A DNA stretch of 64,000 bases from Gammaproteobacteria bacterium (GTDB taxonomy: Bacteria; Pseudomonadota; Gammaproteobacteria; Pseudomonadales; Pseudohongiellaceae), in assembly GCA_041395725.1 (NCBI GenBank), contig JAWKZW010000001.1, forward strand, positions 1,364,001 to 1,428,000, in the 5' to 3' direction. Position 1 is the first letter of the stretch, and the number at the start of each line of letters is the position of its first letter. The translations under genes were made by a program, and so were the position numbers. Below, piece by piece: positions 36,248 to 47,600 of the stretch. Under the pieces are notes generated by a model. The model ran no database searches. It had not been told where the DNA came from and was given only the letters and a program-made list of their open reading frames with translations.

Positions 36248-38128
36248 TTACACTGTGCAGCTTACTTCCTCCCCGCCCCGGCTCTGACGATCCCCATGCT
36301 CCTGCACAATCGACCTGACTTCTGCGAAAACACCCGCTTCTGATTGCCGCGCCTTGTCAGCAACCACAATCTCGATGCGATCCCAGCGGTCCAGCGGCAA
36401 CCCGAAGCGCACTACGTCATCCGGGCTCATGCAACAGATTGCCGCGCGGACGTCGACCCGCTGCAACAGTGCCCGGGCAGCCAGAAAACTGTCAGAGAAC
36501 CCCTTTGTCACCAGATGTCCATCCACTTTCAACCCAGTTGCCAGGGACAGGCCATTATAGCTTCCTCCCTCCAGCAAACTGGATACGGTACGGCGGGTAT
36601 TTTCGCTATCGGTATAGCCGATTACCAGACAGGCCGGAATACGGCATCTATCGCCCATCAACCCGGTCAGTACCTCCTGGTAGATCGACTCGTTGTTCCT
36701 TGTCCCCATCTGAGGTTGTGCATTGACCTCGCAAACCAGTGCTTCAGTTGCAAGCCAGGATTGATTAATCTGACCGATAATAAGATCAACACCAGCGAAA
36801 TCCAGGCGCAACAGCCTGGCGATAGCAACGGCCAGCCGCAGATTGTCCTCATGGGCGTCAGCCACCGACAGGTATTCGTTATGGCCGCCGGCATTTATGT
36901 TGTCGCGCCTCCTTAGACGAATGTATTCACCCGCCGCTGGCACGTGCTGCTCATCGATTCCGTGCTGCCGCAGCAACCCTCTTGCCTCTGTATCCAACTC
37001 AAGGAGGAACCTGCCCAGGCGTCTGGCCCGGTCACGGTTGTCTTCCTGTTCCTGCCAGCGTTTGATGAGATCCGACACAGTGCCGGTACCATCGCCGACC
37101 ACGCCGCCAGCAACCCGTTTAGTGATTCGAATTACCTGGCCCTGAAACACCGTCAGCCGATGCGTGAAGCCGTCTACCCACTTTTCTACCAGAATATTCT
37201 CCGAGTATTGCCGGGCGGCGTCGAAGGCCTCGGTCAGGGTCTGTTCATCCCTGATGTCGGCACAGACCCCTTTGCCTCTCTGCTGATCGGCCGGTTTGAT
37301 TACGACCGGATACCCGATTCGCCGTGCGGCGCCCAGGGCCTCTTCTCTGGAAGTGACACGGGAATGGCGGGCTCCCGGCAGCCCCATGGTATTGAGAAAG
37401 CGTGCCGTTCGCATTTTGTTGCGGGCAATGTGAATACCGAGCGGTGAGGTTTGGTCGGTCAGTGTACTATCCATTCTGCAGGCATACTGACCCGTCCCCA
37501 GCATGAACATCCGGTCCCCCAGCCTGAACAGGGGAATATCCAGGCGATTTGCCGCCTGCATGATGTGGTAGGTGTTTATCCCTTCCTCACCGTAGGCTTT
37601 AAGATCCTGGTAGATCCTGTCCAGTACCACGCGATCGGCCAACTCGTCAGTTTCGGTGCCAGGCGCGCCTTTCGCCTGCGTGTCCGCGGCAAGCCTGAAA
37701 AGCGTGGTCATCCAACGCATGGCGATCGCAACAGCCGCCTCGTGCAGATAGGGCATAATCACATCGAATACCAGGTACCGCTGATCACTCGAGCCACTAG
37801 CTCTGGCCTCTGGTAAACAGAGGTTGCGCTCGGAAACCGGGATACCACATTGCCGTTGCAATGCACCGATCCAGAAAACCACCAGCTGGGCAAAGCGTTG
37901 GTATTCGTCGTGGTCATCAATTATTGGAGCCTGCTCGTTGATGTGGCTGGAAATGATGCTTTCGAGCCGAGAAAGTTGCCCACCCAGTGACCGACCGATA
38001 CACAGTTCACCCCGGATGGTGGGTTGTTGCATGCCAAACGCCATACCCCGAAACAGGTACCAGTTGGTGGAGAACTGCAGAGGTCGCTGCGAGTCAATTG
38101 GGTTTGCTTGCATCAGGTTACTGGCCAT
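36248..38128 (-). CDS. Cyanophycin-synthetase-like ATP-grasp ligase with vestigial Mur domain (B)
   Basis: The 626-residue product has an N-terminal CphA-type segment (STNWYLFRGMAFGM, IGRSLGGQLSRLE). The ATP-grasp domain has PVVIKPADQQRGKGV, ILVEKWVDGFTHRL, GDGTGTVSDLI, LRRRDNINAGGH and EVNAQPQMG. The C-terminal Mur-like part lacks a P-loop (IPACLVIGYTDSENTRR where TGTNGKT is expected). It still shows the next motifs of that domain (SLATGLKVDGHLVTKG, AARALLQRVDVRAAIC, FGLPLDRWD), so the domain decayed in place. It is only distantly similar to the ligase at 29.5 kb, so the pair is not a recent duplication. Each probably makes a different amide bond. Confidence 0.82.
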   Translation of the reverse strand: MASNLMQANPIDSQRPLQFSTNWYLFRGMAFGMQQPTIRGELCIGRSLGGQLSRLESIISSHINEQAPIIDDHDEYQRFAQLVVFWIGALQRQCGIPVSERNLCLPEARASGSSDQRYLVFDVIMPYLHEAAVAIAMRWMTTLFRLAADTQAKGAPGTETDELADRVVLDRIYQDLKAYGEEGINTYHIMQAANRLDIPLFRLGDRMFMLGTGQYACRMDSTLTDQTSPLGIHIARNKMRTARFLNTMGLPGARHSRVTSREEALGAARRIGYPVVIKPADQQRGKGVCADIRDEQTLTEAFDAARQYSENILVEKWVDGFTHRLTVFQGQVIRITKRVAGGVVGDGTGTVSDLIKRWQEQEDNRDRARRLGRFLLELDTEARGLLRQHGIDEQHVPAAGEYIRLRRRDNINAGGHNEYLSVADAHEDNLRLAVAIARLLRLDFAGVDLIIGQINQSWLATEALVCEVNAQPQMGTRNNESIYQEVLTGLMGDRCRIPACLVIGYTDSENTRRTVSSLLEGGSYNGLSLATGLKVDGHLVTKGFSDSFLAARALLQRVDVRAAICCMSPDDVVRFGLPLDRWDRIEIVVADKARQSEAGVFAEVRSIVQEHGDRQSRGGEEVSCTV

Positions 38129-38228
38129 CGTGTTGTTTTAAGGATTCTCGCAGGCCCTGAATTCTGGTGTCTTTGTCCGTCTTAATAACAGTATTAGTAA
38201 TCACTAACTAACCTGTGAACTCTCGAAT

Positions 38229-39590
38229 TCAGACGACCAATGAGACAAAATCCTCGTACTTGCCGCCTTTGGACCTGGGTATATGCTCCACGTAGGAAAA
38301 GCCGATTTCGAACGGAAACCCCAGCCTTGCCTGCAGGCCGAGCCGCATCTGCTTTTCCTGTTCGGTAGTTATCGTTTCGGCAGCGACAATTTTGACCTCG
38401 ATGGCGTCCAGCCTGGACTGGACCAGTTGGAACTGCTTTATTGCTATTCCCTCGGCCCAGTCTTTATAGGGAAAACTGGGCCAATGAGAACTGCCATCAG
38501 GCAACTTTATCATGTTGCGTTTTCTACCCAGTATTCTGCCGACCACGGGCAGGCTGCGCCCACAGGAACAGGCCTGGCCAAGGACAGCGTAGTCACCGAT
38601 GGCATAACGAATCAATGGTGCCACCAAATTCTGCAGAGTAGTTACCACAACCCGACCCGTTTCTCCCGGCGCACAGGGCTGTCCGTTGTCATCAACCACT
38701 TCAAGCAAGACACAGTCGGAAATGACATGGTGACTGTGCTTTTCACATTGCAGGGTGATATAACCGACTTCCTGGGACGAATACCCGTCGAACAGACGCC
38801 ATGGCATGCCGGCCTCCACGAACTCCTTGGTGTTGTCATCCAACAGCTCGCCATAGGTTTGAACTCCCTGCAACGACGAGAGGTCCGCCCCCGCTTCCCT
38901 GAGAGCACGCAGATTCGTCGGCAGCGACAGGAGGTAGTCCGGCCGTTCGTTTTTCAGCCACTCGATCTGCTCACTGATGGGCGTTCTTACGCTCAGCGCT
39001 ACACCGGGGCCGGTGCGGGTGATCAGGGAACTGGACTTGCCCCAGCTGCCAGCCCGCACGCCTTTGCCAATGCCTGACTCCAGCTCGGGCCGTATTGAAG
39101 CCAGCTTTTTGTTCAGGTCCCAGCCCTGCCACAGATAAGCCCGAACAGTATTGACCATCCAGAATAGCCTTCCCACATTGCTGGTGTAGACTTTCACTGG
39201 CATGCCGGTAGAACCGGAGGTGGATCGGGTTCCCAGTAACTTGTGGCCCCTGGGGGGCGATTGAGACAGTACTTTTTCGCCGGCCACCTGCAGTTCGTCC
39301 CGGCTCAGTATCGGCACACTGTTCCAATAGTCACTGAACTCCTGCGGGGAGCTGGGAACCGCGCCTAGGCGCCGGGCGTAGAACGGGACGGTCTTCGCCG
39401 CATGTCTGACCAACTGCGATAGTTGCACGCTTTGTTGCAAAGCCAGAGTGCCCGGGGCAAGGCGCTCGGCAAACTCCATCTGCTGCAACAGGGATAACGC
39501 CAGCGCGGCTTCTCGTGTGGGCACAACGGGCCAGAGGCTTCCCTGTAAAGGAGTATTGAGGGACTGATAGGATTGCTGGAGCCAACTCAT
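38229..39590 (-). CDS. PaaK/CapK-like adenylate-forming enzyme
   Basis: The product of about 453 residues belongs to the phenylacetate-CoA ligase-like group of adenylating enzymes. The ATP-binding motif is TRSTSGSTGMPVKVY, and further markers are FDGYSSQEVGYI, GETGRVVVTTLQNLVAPLIRYAIGDYA and the hinge region around VVGRILGRKRNMI. Such enzymes activate a carboxylate as an adenylate and may form a CoA thioester. The CapK subgroup occurs in capsule and natural-product clusters. It is the first gene of the six-gene minus operon, about 100 bp upstream of ligase B. I use the ATG at 39590 rather than a GTG at 39608. Confidence 0.8.
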   Translation of the reverse strand: MSWLQQSYQSLNTPLQGSLWPVVPTREAALALSLLQQMEFAERLAPGTLALQQSVQLSQLVRHAAKTVPFYARRLGAVPSSPQEFSDYWNSVPILSRDELQVAGEKVLSQSPPRGHKLLGTRSTSGSTGMPVKVYTSNVGRLFWMVNTVRAYLWQGWDLNKKLASIRPELESGIGKGVRAGSWGKSSSLITRTGPGVALSVRTPISEQIEWLKNERPDYLLSLPTNLRALREAGADLSSLQGVQTYGELLDDNTKEFVEAGMPWRLFDGYSSQEVGYITLQCEKHSHHVISDCVLLEVVDDNGQPCAPGETGRVVVTTLQNLVAPLIRYAIGDYAVLGQACSCGRSLPVVGRILGRKRNMIKLPDGSSHWPSFPYKDWAEGIAIKQFQLVQSRLDAIEVKIVAAETITTEQEKQMRLGLQARLGFPFEIGFSYVEHIPRSKGGKYEDFVSLVV

Positions 39591-39763
39591 AAAAAGTCTT
39601 TGTCCCACTTCGGGAGTTGAATGCTATCATAGCCGCGCCTGGTGCAGCGTACAATGTAGCGAACAAACTAGCGGGCTAAGTAGCGCTCAAAATCTCACAT
39701 AACTTCTCGCGCGACATCTCATACAACACTGAAGTCTGAGCGGAGCATTCCGGAACGTCGACC

Positions 39764-40519
39764 ATGTGGGCAACCAAAAAAATTTTTGACCTTTCGAACG
39801 ATTCCCTGATGGCGTTGATTCGCAACGAAATTCCCGCGGTCCAGATTGCCGATTTTGCCAGGCCTGCAGAGATAAAGAGTCTCAAACAGACACTGCTTGA
39901 CCAGTCCCGTCGAACTCACAGCATCAAGCAGGTGACTCGCCTTGGCATCAGCCAATACGCCCAGGGCATCTGTCAGTCCAAAGCCAATTACTTCCACCTC
40001 GTACCTGGCGTCATGAAGGAACTTGCAGAAGCGTTTCGTAGCAGCTTCGACCCGCTGTCGCGATTCATAACGTCACTTTCCTCCTCTGGGTTCGACGCAG
40101 GCGTCATGCAGGAGCCTGGCTTCGGAAGCTATGCCCCCTGCGCGGGTAAACTGCGCAACGGCTTCAGTCCCATTCACGTGGACTTTGCCGCCCAGGACTC
40201 CGCTGACTGGGAAGTGGGCGCCGCCCCCGTGCAACTGGCCTGGAACCTTTATCTTGATATGCCTGCTATCGGTGGAGAGCTGATGCTGTGGGACCGGCAA
40301 TGGCAACCTGAAATTGATCGCTATCTGGTGCGCGACAACTACTACTATGAGGACGCCGTAGTGGCCGACCTGGAGCCACTGCGAATAAGGCCGATTGATG
40401 GTCAGCTTCTGGTGCTTAATTCGAGGAATTTTCATGCTGTCGATCAAGTCTCCGACCGACTGACTATCGGAGGTTTTATCAGCTATTTTCCGGAGAAATC
40501 CCTTCGATTATGGATATGA
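39764..40519 (+). CDS. 2-oxoglutarate-Fe(II) oxygenase
   Basis: The 251-residue product has the iron triad H138-x-D140 (SPIHVDFAAQD) and H224 (NFHAVDQ), with R232 (SDRLTIGGF) as the 2-oxoglutarate-binding arginine. These are in the usual order of prolyl-hydroxylase-like double-stranded beta-helix enzymes. It would hydroxylate a peptide or small molecule using oxygen. It is divergent from the PaaK-like gene and overlaps the following acetyltransferase gene, so both probably modify the product of this cluster. Confidence 0.85.
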   Translation: MWATKKIFDLSNDSLMALIRNEIPAVQIADFARPAEIKSLKQTLLDQSRRTHSIKQVTRLGISQYAQGICQSKANYFHLVPGVMKELAEAFRSSFDPLSRFITSLSSSGFDAGVMQEPGFGSYAPCAGKLRNGFSPIHVDFAAQDSADWEVGAAPVQLAWNLYLDMPAIGGELMLWDRQWQPEIDRYLVRDNYYYEDAVVADLEPLRIRPIDGQLLVLNSRNFHAVDQVSDRLTIGGFISYFPEKSLRLWI

Positions 40520-41052
40520 TTGAAGAAGTTTTTGCCGGGCAGTGTAACCAGAAAAAGCTCGAGGAAATCGAAACGCTGAGAGTCTGCGCATGGCAACCCA
40601 TCCTGTCGCCCACGGACGCCAAGAGTCGGTTTAAACTGGACGCGACGGACCGGATTGCCTGGCACTTCTGCCTCAGAGACACTGCTCATGACCAGTTTAT
40701 CGCCTGTTCCAGACTGAGCGCCCATTCAACTTTTGATTTGTTACCCGATCCAGAAAGTTACCAGCGGTTCGCTGAGACGATGAATTTCCCCCTGGCCATA
40801 ATGAGCCGCCTGGCCGTACTTCCACGATTCCGTGGCAGAGGCTACGCGACCCGACTGGATAATTTGCGTATCGAAATGGCAACCCGTCTTGCTATAAAAG
40901 AAGTGTGGATCGAAGTTAGAGCCGGCCGGATAGCTTACCTTGAAGAGAGTCAATTCAAAGTGATGGGTAACAGCGCCGACGACTCAGTGCCAGGCAACTG
41001 GTTCATGATGCGCCGCCAGTTGGAAGATGGCACTGTTGATTCAAGGTGGTAA
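40510..41052 (+). CDS. GNAT-family N-acetyltransferase
   Basis: The 180-residue product has the acetyl-CoA pyrophosphate loop LAVLPRFRGRGYATRL (R-x-x-G-x-G/A type) followed by WIEVRAGRIAYLEESQFKVMG, as in small-molecule GNAT enzymes. It starts inside the last codons of the oxygenase gene (ATG at 40510, upstream stop at 40517-40519), which points to translational coupling. Transfer to an amine of the pathway product is a reasonable guess; the acceptor is not known. Confidence 0.82.
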   Translation: MDMIEEVFAGQCNQKKLEEIETLRVCAWQPILSPTDAKSRFKLDATDRIAWHFCLRDTAHDQFIACSRLSAHSTFDLLPDPESYQRFAETMNFPLAIMSRLAVLPRFRGRGYATRLDNLRIEMATRLAIKEVWIEVRAGRIAYLEESQFKVMGNSADDSVPGNWFMMRRQLEDGTVDSRW

Positions 41053-41260
41053 ACGCCAACTCCGCTCATTTTTCTTCTCAAACCACTGTCCAGACGAATT
41101 ACCAATCGGATACAGCTCGATCTCAAGTCCTGCACGATACAGCAGCCAGGCTACCCCGCCACTGTTATTCCAGCGTCGTGTAAACGGAATAACCAAACCA
41201 CTGGGACTCGCTTAGTTCAGAATCGAATGCCTCCAGTTAACTGTCTAGTTATTTGTCTTA

Positions 41261-41470
41261 CTAGCTGGATTGCGCTTCACCTTCTTCTGCCGGTAAATTG
41301 GCCGCCAGACCCTTGGCGTAAGTTGCTCTGGCGGTCTGAATTATGGCAATTTCCCGTTGTAGATTCTGAATCTTACCATCACATACCCGCAGGGCATTTA
41401 ATTGGCCCTTAGCGTTGTCCGAAAGATCTTCTAGCGAATACTCTTTTCCATCAATTGTCACTGTAGCCAT
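41261..41470 (-). CDS. Small DUF6447-like protein
   Basis: The 69-residue product begins MATVTIDGKEYSLEDLSD and continues with a helix KIQNLQREIAIIQTARATYA. This two-part form (short beta hairpin then a long helix) is that of DUF6447-type proteins, often seen near RTX or type I secretion genes. No function is established. It lies 220 bp downstream of the giant RTX gene on the same strand, beyond a terminator. Confidence 0.6.
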   Translation of the reverse strand: MATVTIDGKEYSLEDLSDNAKGQLNALRVCDGKIQNLQREIAIIQTARATYAKGLAANLPAEEGEAQSS

Positions 41471-41629
41471 TCTATCTATATCTCCATTGTTTTTGAGCTC
41501 GAACTGATCAAAACCGGTCAGCAGCCGCGAATTCTATTGTTGTTTAACATAAACCTCAAGCACCGACCTCAGAGATCTAGCGCAGCCCAAAAAATTGTCT
41601 GTATTCTTGCAGGAATTGGAAAGTAAAAA

Positions 41630-41653
41630 CCCCCGAAGTTTTCACTTCGGGGG
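41630..41653 (-). terminator. Strong rho-independent terminator after the RTX gene
   Basis: The stem CCCCCGAAGT/ACTTCGGGGG (41630-41639 and 41644-41653, loop TTTC) is flanked by five A and five T, so it can act on both strands. It lies 38 bp past the stop of the RTX gene. Confidence 0.95.
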
Positions 41654-41690
41654 TTTTTGACTTTCACTTCAGCCTTTACAAAGCCAAGTC

Positions 41691-44600
41691 TTAACCCACG
41701 TCTATGAAGCTGAAGTCACCGGTAGCCACATCGTCACCAGTCACTATTGCAAGCAGCGTAAGCTCATTGGCTTCGAAAGTGAGGTCAGTATCGCCGACAT
41801 AGGCGTAGACACCAAAAGTACCGCTTGTATCAGACTCAAGAACCAACAAAGCATCCCGCTCGTCGCCACCATTAACAGTGACGTTAAAGTTTGCTTCGAA
41901 TACAGCTGCCACCTTCGTCAGGTCAGTCAAATCAGCTGCAGCAAAGGTTCCATTGTTATCTTCATCAATGAAGTAAGCTTCGTCTTCGCCAGTCTGTGCA
42001 GCAGCCCCATTGAGATCGCTAGCTGCGAAAAAGCTGAGTCCGAAACCATTCGAGTCATCAATCAAATCACCCAACAAAGGCCCTTCGTCAGTTGCTGCAG
42101 TCCACGCGAACGTGATTTGGTCCTGACCACTCTGGAAACCATCGATGGTATCACCACCGTCAGTCGACAGGTTGTACTGGAACTCGTCCGCCGCGCCGTC
42201 ACTGCCTTCGACCAGTGTAGTCTCCAGAGAGACACCCAACGTACCGCCGTCACCATTAGCCGCGTACCCCAGATCAACCGCGTTAGTTACGTCAACACCG
42301 GTAGCAAACTCGAAGAGCAGTTGATCGGTGTCGTCGTCATAGGTAACGCGAGTGATGATTTCCGCTGGTGCAGCATAGGTAGCCTGCCAGTCAGCATTGA
42401 CCTGAGTCAGATCGCTGTTAAGCAGCAGTGCGAGGGCATCACCGACCGCATCGTTACCGGCGCCGGATACGAAATCCGTGCCTTCAGTCAGGACCAGATT
42501 ACCCGCACTCAGCCAATCAAAGGTCGCATTATTGCCATCAGCTGCCAGTACCCCAGTGATGTTGAATTGCCGCACTTCCGCTGCTGTACCGCCGTCGAGC
42601 GCATCCGCACCGCTACCACCGATGATAGTGTCGTTACCGCCACCACCGGTGATCGTGTCGTCGCCTGCCCCACCGACTACGGTAAAGTCGGTACCACCGG
42701 TCACTGACAAGGTCAGGTCACGATCATCAACCAGGCTGGCATTGAAGGTATTCAGCACCGCGTCGAAGGTCAGCTCCGTGGAACCACCACCATCCTGCAG
42801 CTCGTTGACACTTGTGTTGATTTCGAAAGTGTCACCGTCGAGAGCGTTGGTTACCCACAGCTCTTCGAACAGGCTGATGTCATCAATCAGACCCTGATCA
42901 CCAATGACCAGCGCGTCAGACAGGTCGCGAGCGTTGTCGGTCGCAAGGTCTTCGTCCGCATCATTCAATGAGTTCGGCGCTGAGACGTAGTCTGTTTCGG
43001 CACTGTTCAGAGTCGCGTCGTCGTCCTGATCGTCATCGTCGCCCACGATTGTTAATCCACTATCAGTGACAGCGGTAATATCAAGGATGTCGAAGTCAAA
43101 GCCGAACACGTCGTTCAACACTTCCAGCGAAATAGTGTCTGGGCCATTGAAGGTAGCCGTGTCCAGAGCGGCAGGGCCGCCGTCATAATCGATGGCGTCG
43201 TCGCCGACCTCAATGGTATCCCGGTCACTGATATTGTCCACCAGCGTGTAGTTATCCTGCACTCGCTCGAGGTCCAACATGCGGTAGACATCATCGGTGG
43301 CCGCATCCAGGATTCGCTCAAATCCGGTCAATATGATGCTGTTCTGACTCGCACCGGAACCGATTTGTACAGTGGTCTGGTCGGAACCGGCAACCACCTC
43401 ACCTGCGATGATCACCTTGTCATTGATACCACCCGCGAAACCGAATGCATCTTCGGCGTCCTGGGAAGCCTCGATCCGCAGCGAGCCGGCAGCTACCTGG
43501 TTCTGAGCGCTGTAAGACGTGATCGTCTTAGTACCACCACCAGGTAATGGATTCCCAGTACCGTCGGTAAAGGTTACTTCAGCCTCTACCAAGCCAGTCG
43601 TAGTCGGGTTCATCGAGTCAAATGCATCGATATCGAGAATTGCCTCAATGGAGCGGGTCAGCTCGTTGAAGTTAGCCTCGTTGGCGCCACCGCGCATGTT
43701 GATAGTGTGATCAACAGTGCTCTCGTGATCGGTGAACTCGACACTGTCGTCGAAATCACCAAACTCCACGCCATTCCAGTAAGCGCCCGGCTGGTTGATG
43801 GTTGCTGAGCCACCGGCATCCTCGTACTCGAGGAAGTTTGTGCCCGTAATGGGGCTCAAACTGTCAGCCACAGTCAATTGAACGCGGTATACATCCCGGT
43901 CCAAGGCGGCATCGCTGGAAGTGGGACCATCATCGACGTTGAATCGAAGGTTCAGACCCGTAGTGGCATTGGTCAAATCGATGATCGAATTGCCCTGCGA
44001 AGCCACCAGGTTTTCATTGTTGGAGATCAGATCGACACGGTTACCATCGTCCGCGAAATCCAGGTCGTTGTCATCGGACACCACAACCGCGCCTACCGAA
44101 GCGGATGTACCGTCAATACTGACAACAGCATGGATTAAGCCGGTCTCATGGCTGTAGTCGACCGTATCTCCGCTGCCTTCACCCAGATCGAAATTGAACA
44201 GGCCAATATTCTCAGCTTCAGGAAGGTCGCCGATGTCGCCATCAGCAATAATCTCTGACACGCTGCGACGGCTGAAGTCGTCTTCATCGACCAGGTCGAA
44301 CGGCAGTACGTAGTTAGAGAAGAGCGTTGACTCGGAATTGCTTGCATTGCTGTTGCCCAGCATGAAATCAGCAACAATTACGGTATCGCCCGCTGAATCC
44401 GCGACCACGTTCTCGAAATCGGTCATGTTGCCAATGCCAACCAATACGTTGCCACTTGCATTACGAACCTCACCCTCGACAAAGTCGATAGTGGCACCCG
44501 GTACACTTTCTGTATTGAGTGTGTCACGCAGCATCGGATTATGTAACGTGTCACCGAAATTGACCTGTTCGAAGTCAATAATGGTATCTACTGGCACATC

Positions 44601-47600
44601 ATCAGCCAGCAGAAAGCCACCACTGAATGTAGCGGTATCTGTGTTGGCACCGCCACCCTCTACCGCGAACACGACACTTGGGTTGAAGTCGTTATCCCCG
44701 TTAACGCTGAAACTGTACTCCAGGGTATCGGCTTCGCCAGCGCCTTCAGATCCGCCATCAAACAAATTGTTTTTCCCGGCTTCGGTTTCGTCGACTTCGA
44801 GGTAGTCCTCACCACCGCCAAACCAGACGTTCTCTGGCCCGTCAACGGTCTGGATCCATGTTCCGTCTACGATGACCCGTCCGGCGTTGCCGGTATTAGT
44901 CAGGTAGTACATTGTGTCTTCGTTATTGGCTGTTTCTGCACCGGTCATTGGATTGACACTAACGCTGAGATCCAGGCCATCGTTGCCCTGGCCAGCCAAT
45001 GTTCCGTCGCCGGAAACAGTACGCAGGTTCTCCATGTCGACGAAGTAGCTGGTGTTGTCGATCGGGTCATTGTCGACAACGACTCGACCGGCACCGCCGT
45101 ACATCTGATCTTCAGAAAGATCCAGCGTTATGTCGAAGAAAGAGCCACCGGCACCAACAGAGCCAAAGTCAGATTGCTGGTAAACCAGGGTATCTTCGAA
45201 CCCACCCATGGTAACCATGTTGACTACCAGGCCAGTAGACTGGCTGGCTTCATAGGCATTGAATACCCGCAGGACACCGTCTTCTTCATACAGATCCTGG
45301 CCCCCATCGATGAAATCGTTACCGAAAGACCCGTAGAATCGGTCATCACCGGTTCCGCCTTCCAGCAAGTCGTCACCATCACCACCGAACTGCTGGTCGT
45401 CGCCGTGGACAGCATAATTGCTGCTATTGCCGGTAGTCGGATTCTCAACAGTGTTGTAGAAGATTTCCGCGCCATCGACACCTTCAGCCGCACTGCCGGT
45501 AATGTTAATGTCCGGCGTTACGTTGACAACAATCGCGTCGGTACCCAACAGCGTGTCACCGGCATCTTCCGCAGTCTGCAATCGAGACCGATTGATTTCC
45601 TGATCACCCCAGAACAACACGTTATCTTCGTTAAGCTCACCGTTGCGTCCGTCGAACTGGAACAGGGTAACTTCACTTTGGGTGTAGTTTGTAATCGACG
45701 CAGTGGCCGGCTCGCCCAGTGAGCTGTTGTCGGTTACGTCGATGCTAGGAGTCATGAACACGACTTCTTCGCCGGCGTAAGTATTCTGCTCAATATAGAC
45801 GAATCCGATATCGAAGCCGTCATCATCGTAATCCGCATCGATATCACCAGCAGCGGTGTCGTCATCAAGAACGGAGTTGTTGATGTAATCCGAAAAGCGT
45901 TCCGCAAAATCAGCAGTAGTTTCGTTGGCTATCAAGGTACCGTCTAAGTCGCGACCAACGGTCAGAGTGTACTTTACACCGTTAACCGTCAGGGTGACTT
46001 CGTCCTGCACCGCCAGGTTGGTTAATTTAATTTCGAAACCCTGATCTTCAGCCAGCACTGTGCTGCCATCCTGGTCGAAGCCAACGACCAGATCCTGGGC
46101 GTAGGCGTCGGAACCAAGGCTGTCGCCACCGAAGTCAGCGTCGTCATCCACTCGCTCATTATCCAGTCGGTCCTGATAGCTTTGGAAAATCAGGCGGTCC
46201 TGTGAGACTGACTGGCCGGGTGCAACGTAAACTGGCAGGCCCAGCTGACCTTGACCCGGGGCCGTCACGCTGATTGTGACTGCGTAACCTTCCGGTTGGG
46301 TGTCGGAGATTTCACGACCGCCACCCGGGGTGCTGTCGGTGATGGTCAACACATCGTTGCTGGAAGTGACAGTGACATTCGAGTCGATGGCCTGAAAAGC
46401 CGAATTTGCCAACGCGGCCAGTTCGGAAGTGCTGGTAACTGCGTTCAAAGCAGCCAGGTCTGTAACCGCGAAGGTGGTACCGCCAATATCGACCGAGAAC
46501 GAAGTCATTACGTTGTTAACTTCTTCCAGGTCAGCACCGGAGAAATCTACCGAGAGGCTGGACGGGCCAAAAATGCTGACACTGTCCACGCCAAAGTCTC
46601 GCGAGTAACCGCCATCCCAAAGGTTGTCGTTATCTGCGTCTGTCTGGCGATGAATAACGTCAAGTCCGTCGCCACCATCTTCCAGTGAGAAGATGAAATC
46701 GTCGTTACCTTCACCACCAGAGAGATTGTCATCACCTTCCCGACCTTCAATGACATCGTCACCGGTGTAGGCGTAAAGGGTGTTGTCGCCGTCGGAACCG
46801 CGCAGATCCATATCCGTCATCAGACCAAAATGGTTCTGCTGGTTGTTAAAGGTCAAGTCTGGGCTGTTTGTTCCTGCCCACTTGTAGTCGACGGCACCCA
46901 ATCCAGTTGCGATAACATTTTCAACATCCTGAACTGCGGTGCGATCGGAGTTGTCGTTATAGTTGGTCTGGTCAGCAGTATACCAGCCGAACGACGTGTA
47001 GTTGCGGTCGGCACCGCCGTATCCAGCTGCGTTGCCGAGTCCGCCTTCGCCTACAGCAAGGTCAATACGAATTCGATCGTCGCTTGTGAGATCGCTGACC
47101 GATTGAGTACCAAGGCTCTGACTGGTCAACCAGAGGAAGTCGTTGCCGCTTCCATCTGAATCGAGCGTGTTATCCCCTTCGTAAACACCGCCATCAACTT
47201 CCCAGGCAAGATGATCGTCCCCGTCGCCGCCCACCAGAAAATCCTTACCATCGTTGACGATGTCCTGGGTATTGGGGTTGTTGAGAGCGTACCTTAAATT
47301 ACCACCGAACAGCAGGTCATTGCCTTCGAAGCCTTCGATACGGTCATTGTCGTGACCGCCGACGATGATGTTGGCGGAGTCAGAACCTTCGATCTCCAAC
47401 TGAGCAGTAGATCCAATGCCGACATTTTCACCGTTCACGACCATACCGCCGCCGCCAAGAGAAACGTCAATATCGTCAATGAGTCCGTAGAGATTGCCTG
47501 ACGCATCGATATGCTCGATTTCATTCATCGACGAAAGCAGAGTTCCAACGCCAGTCTGTATGACCTGGCTCTGAAATCCACCAAGGTTTACGTTTACCCC

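Noticed and set aside
36205..36290. Pyrimidine-rich stretch near the start of tctC as a simple repeat
   Set aside because: It is irregular and mostly coding or signal-peptide sequence; not a true repeat.
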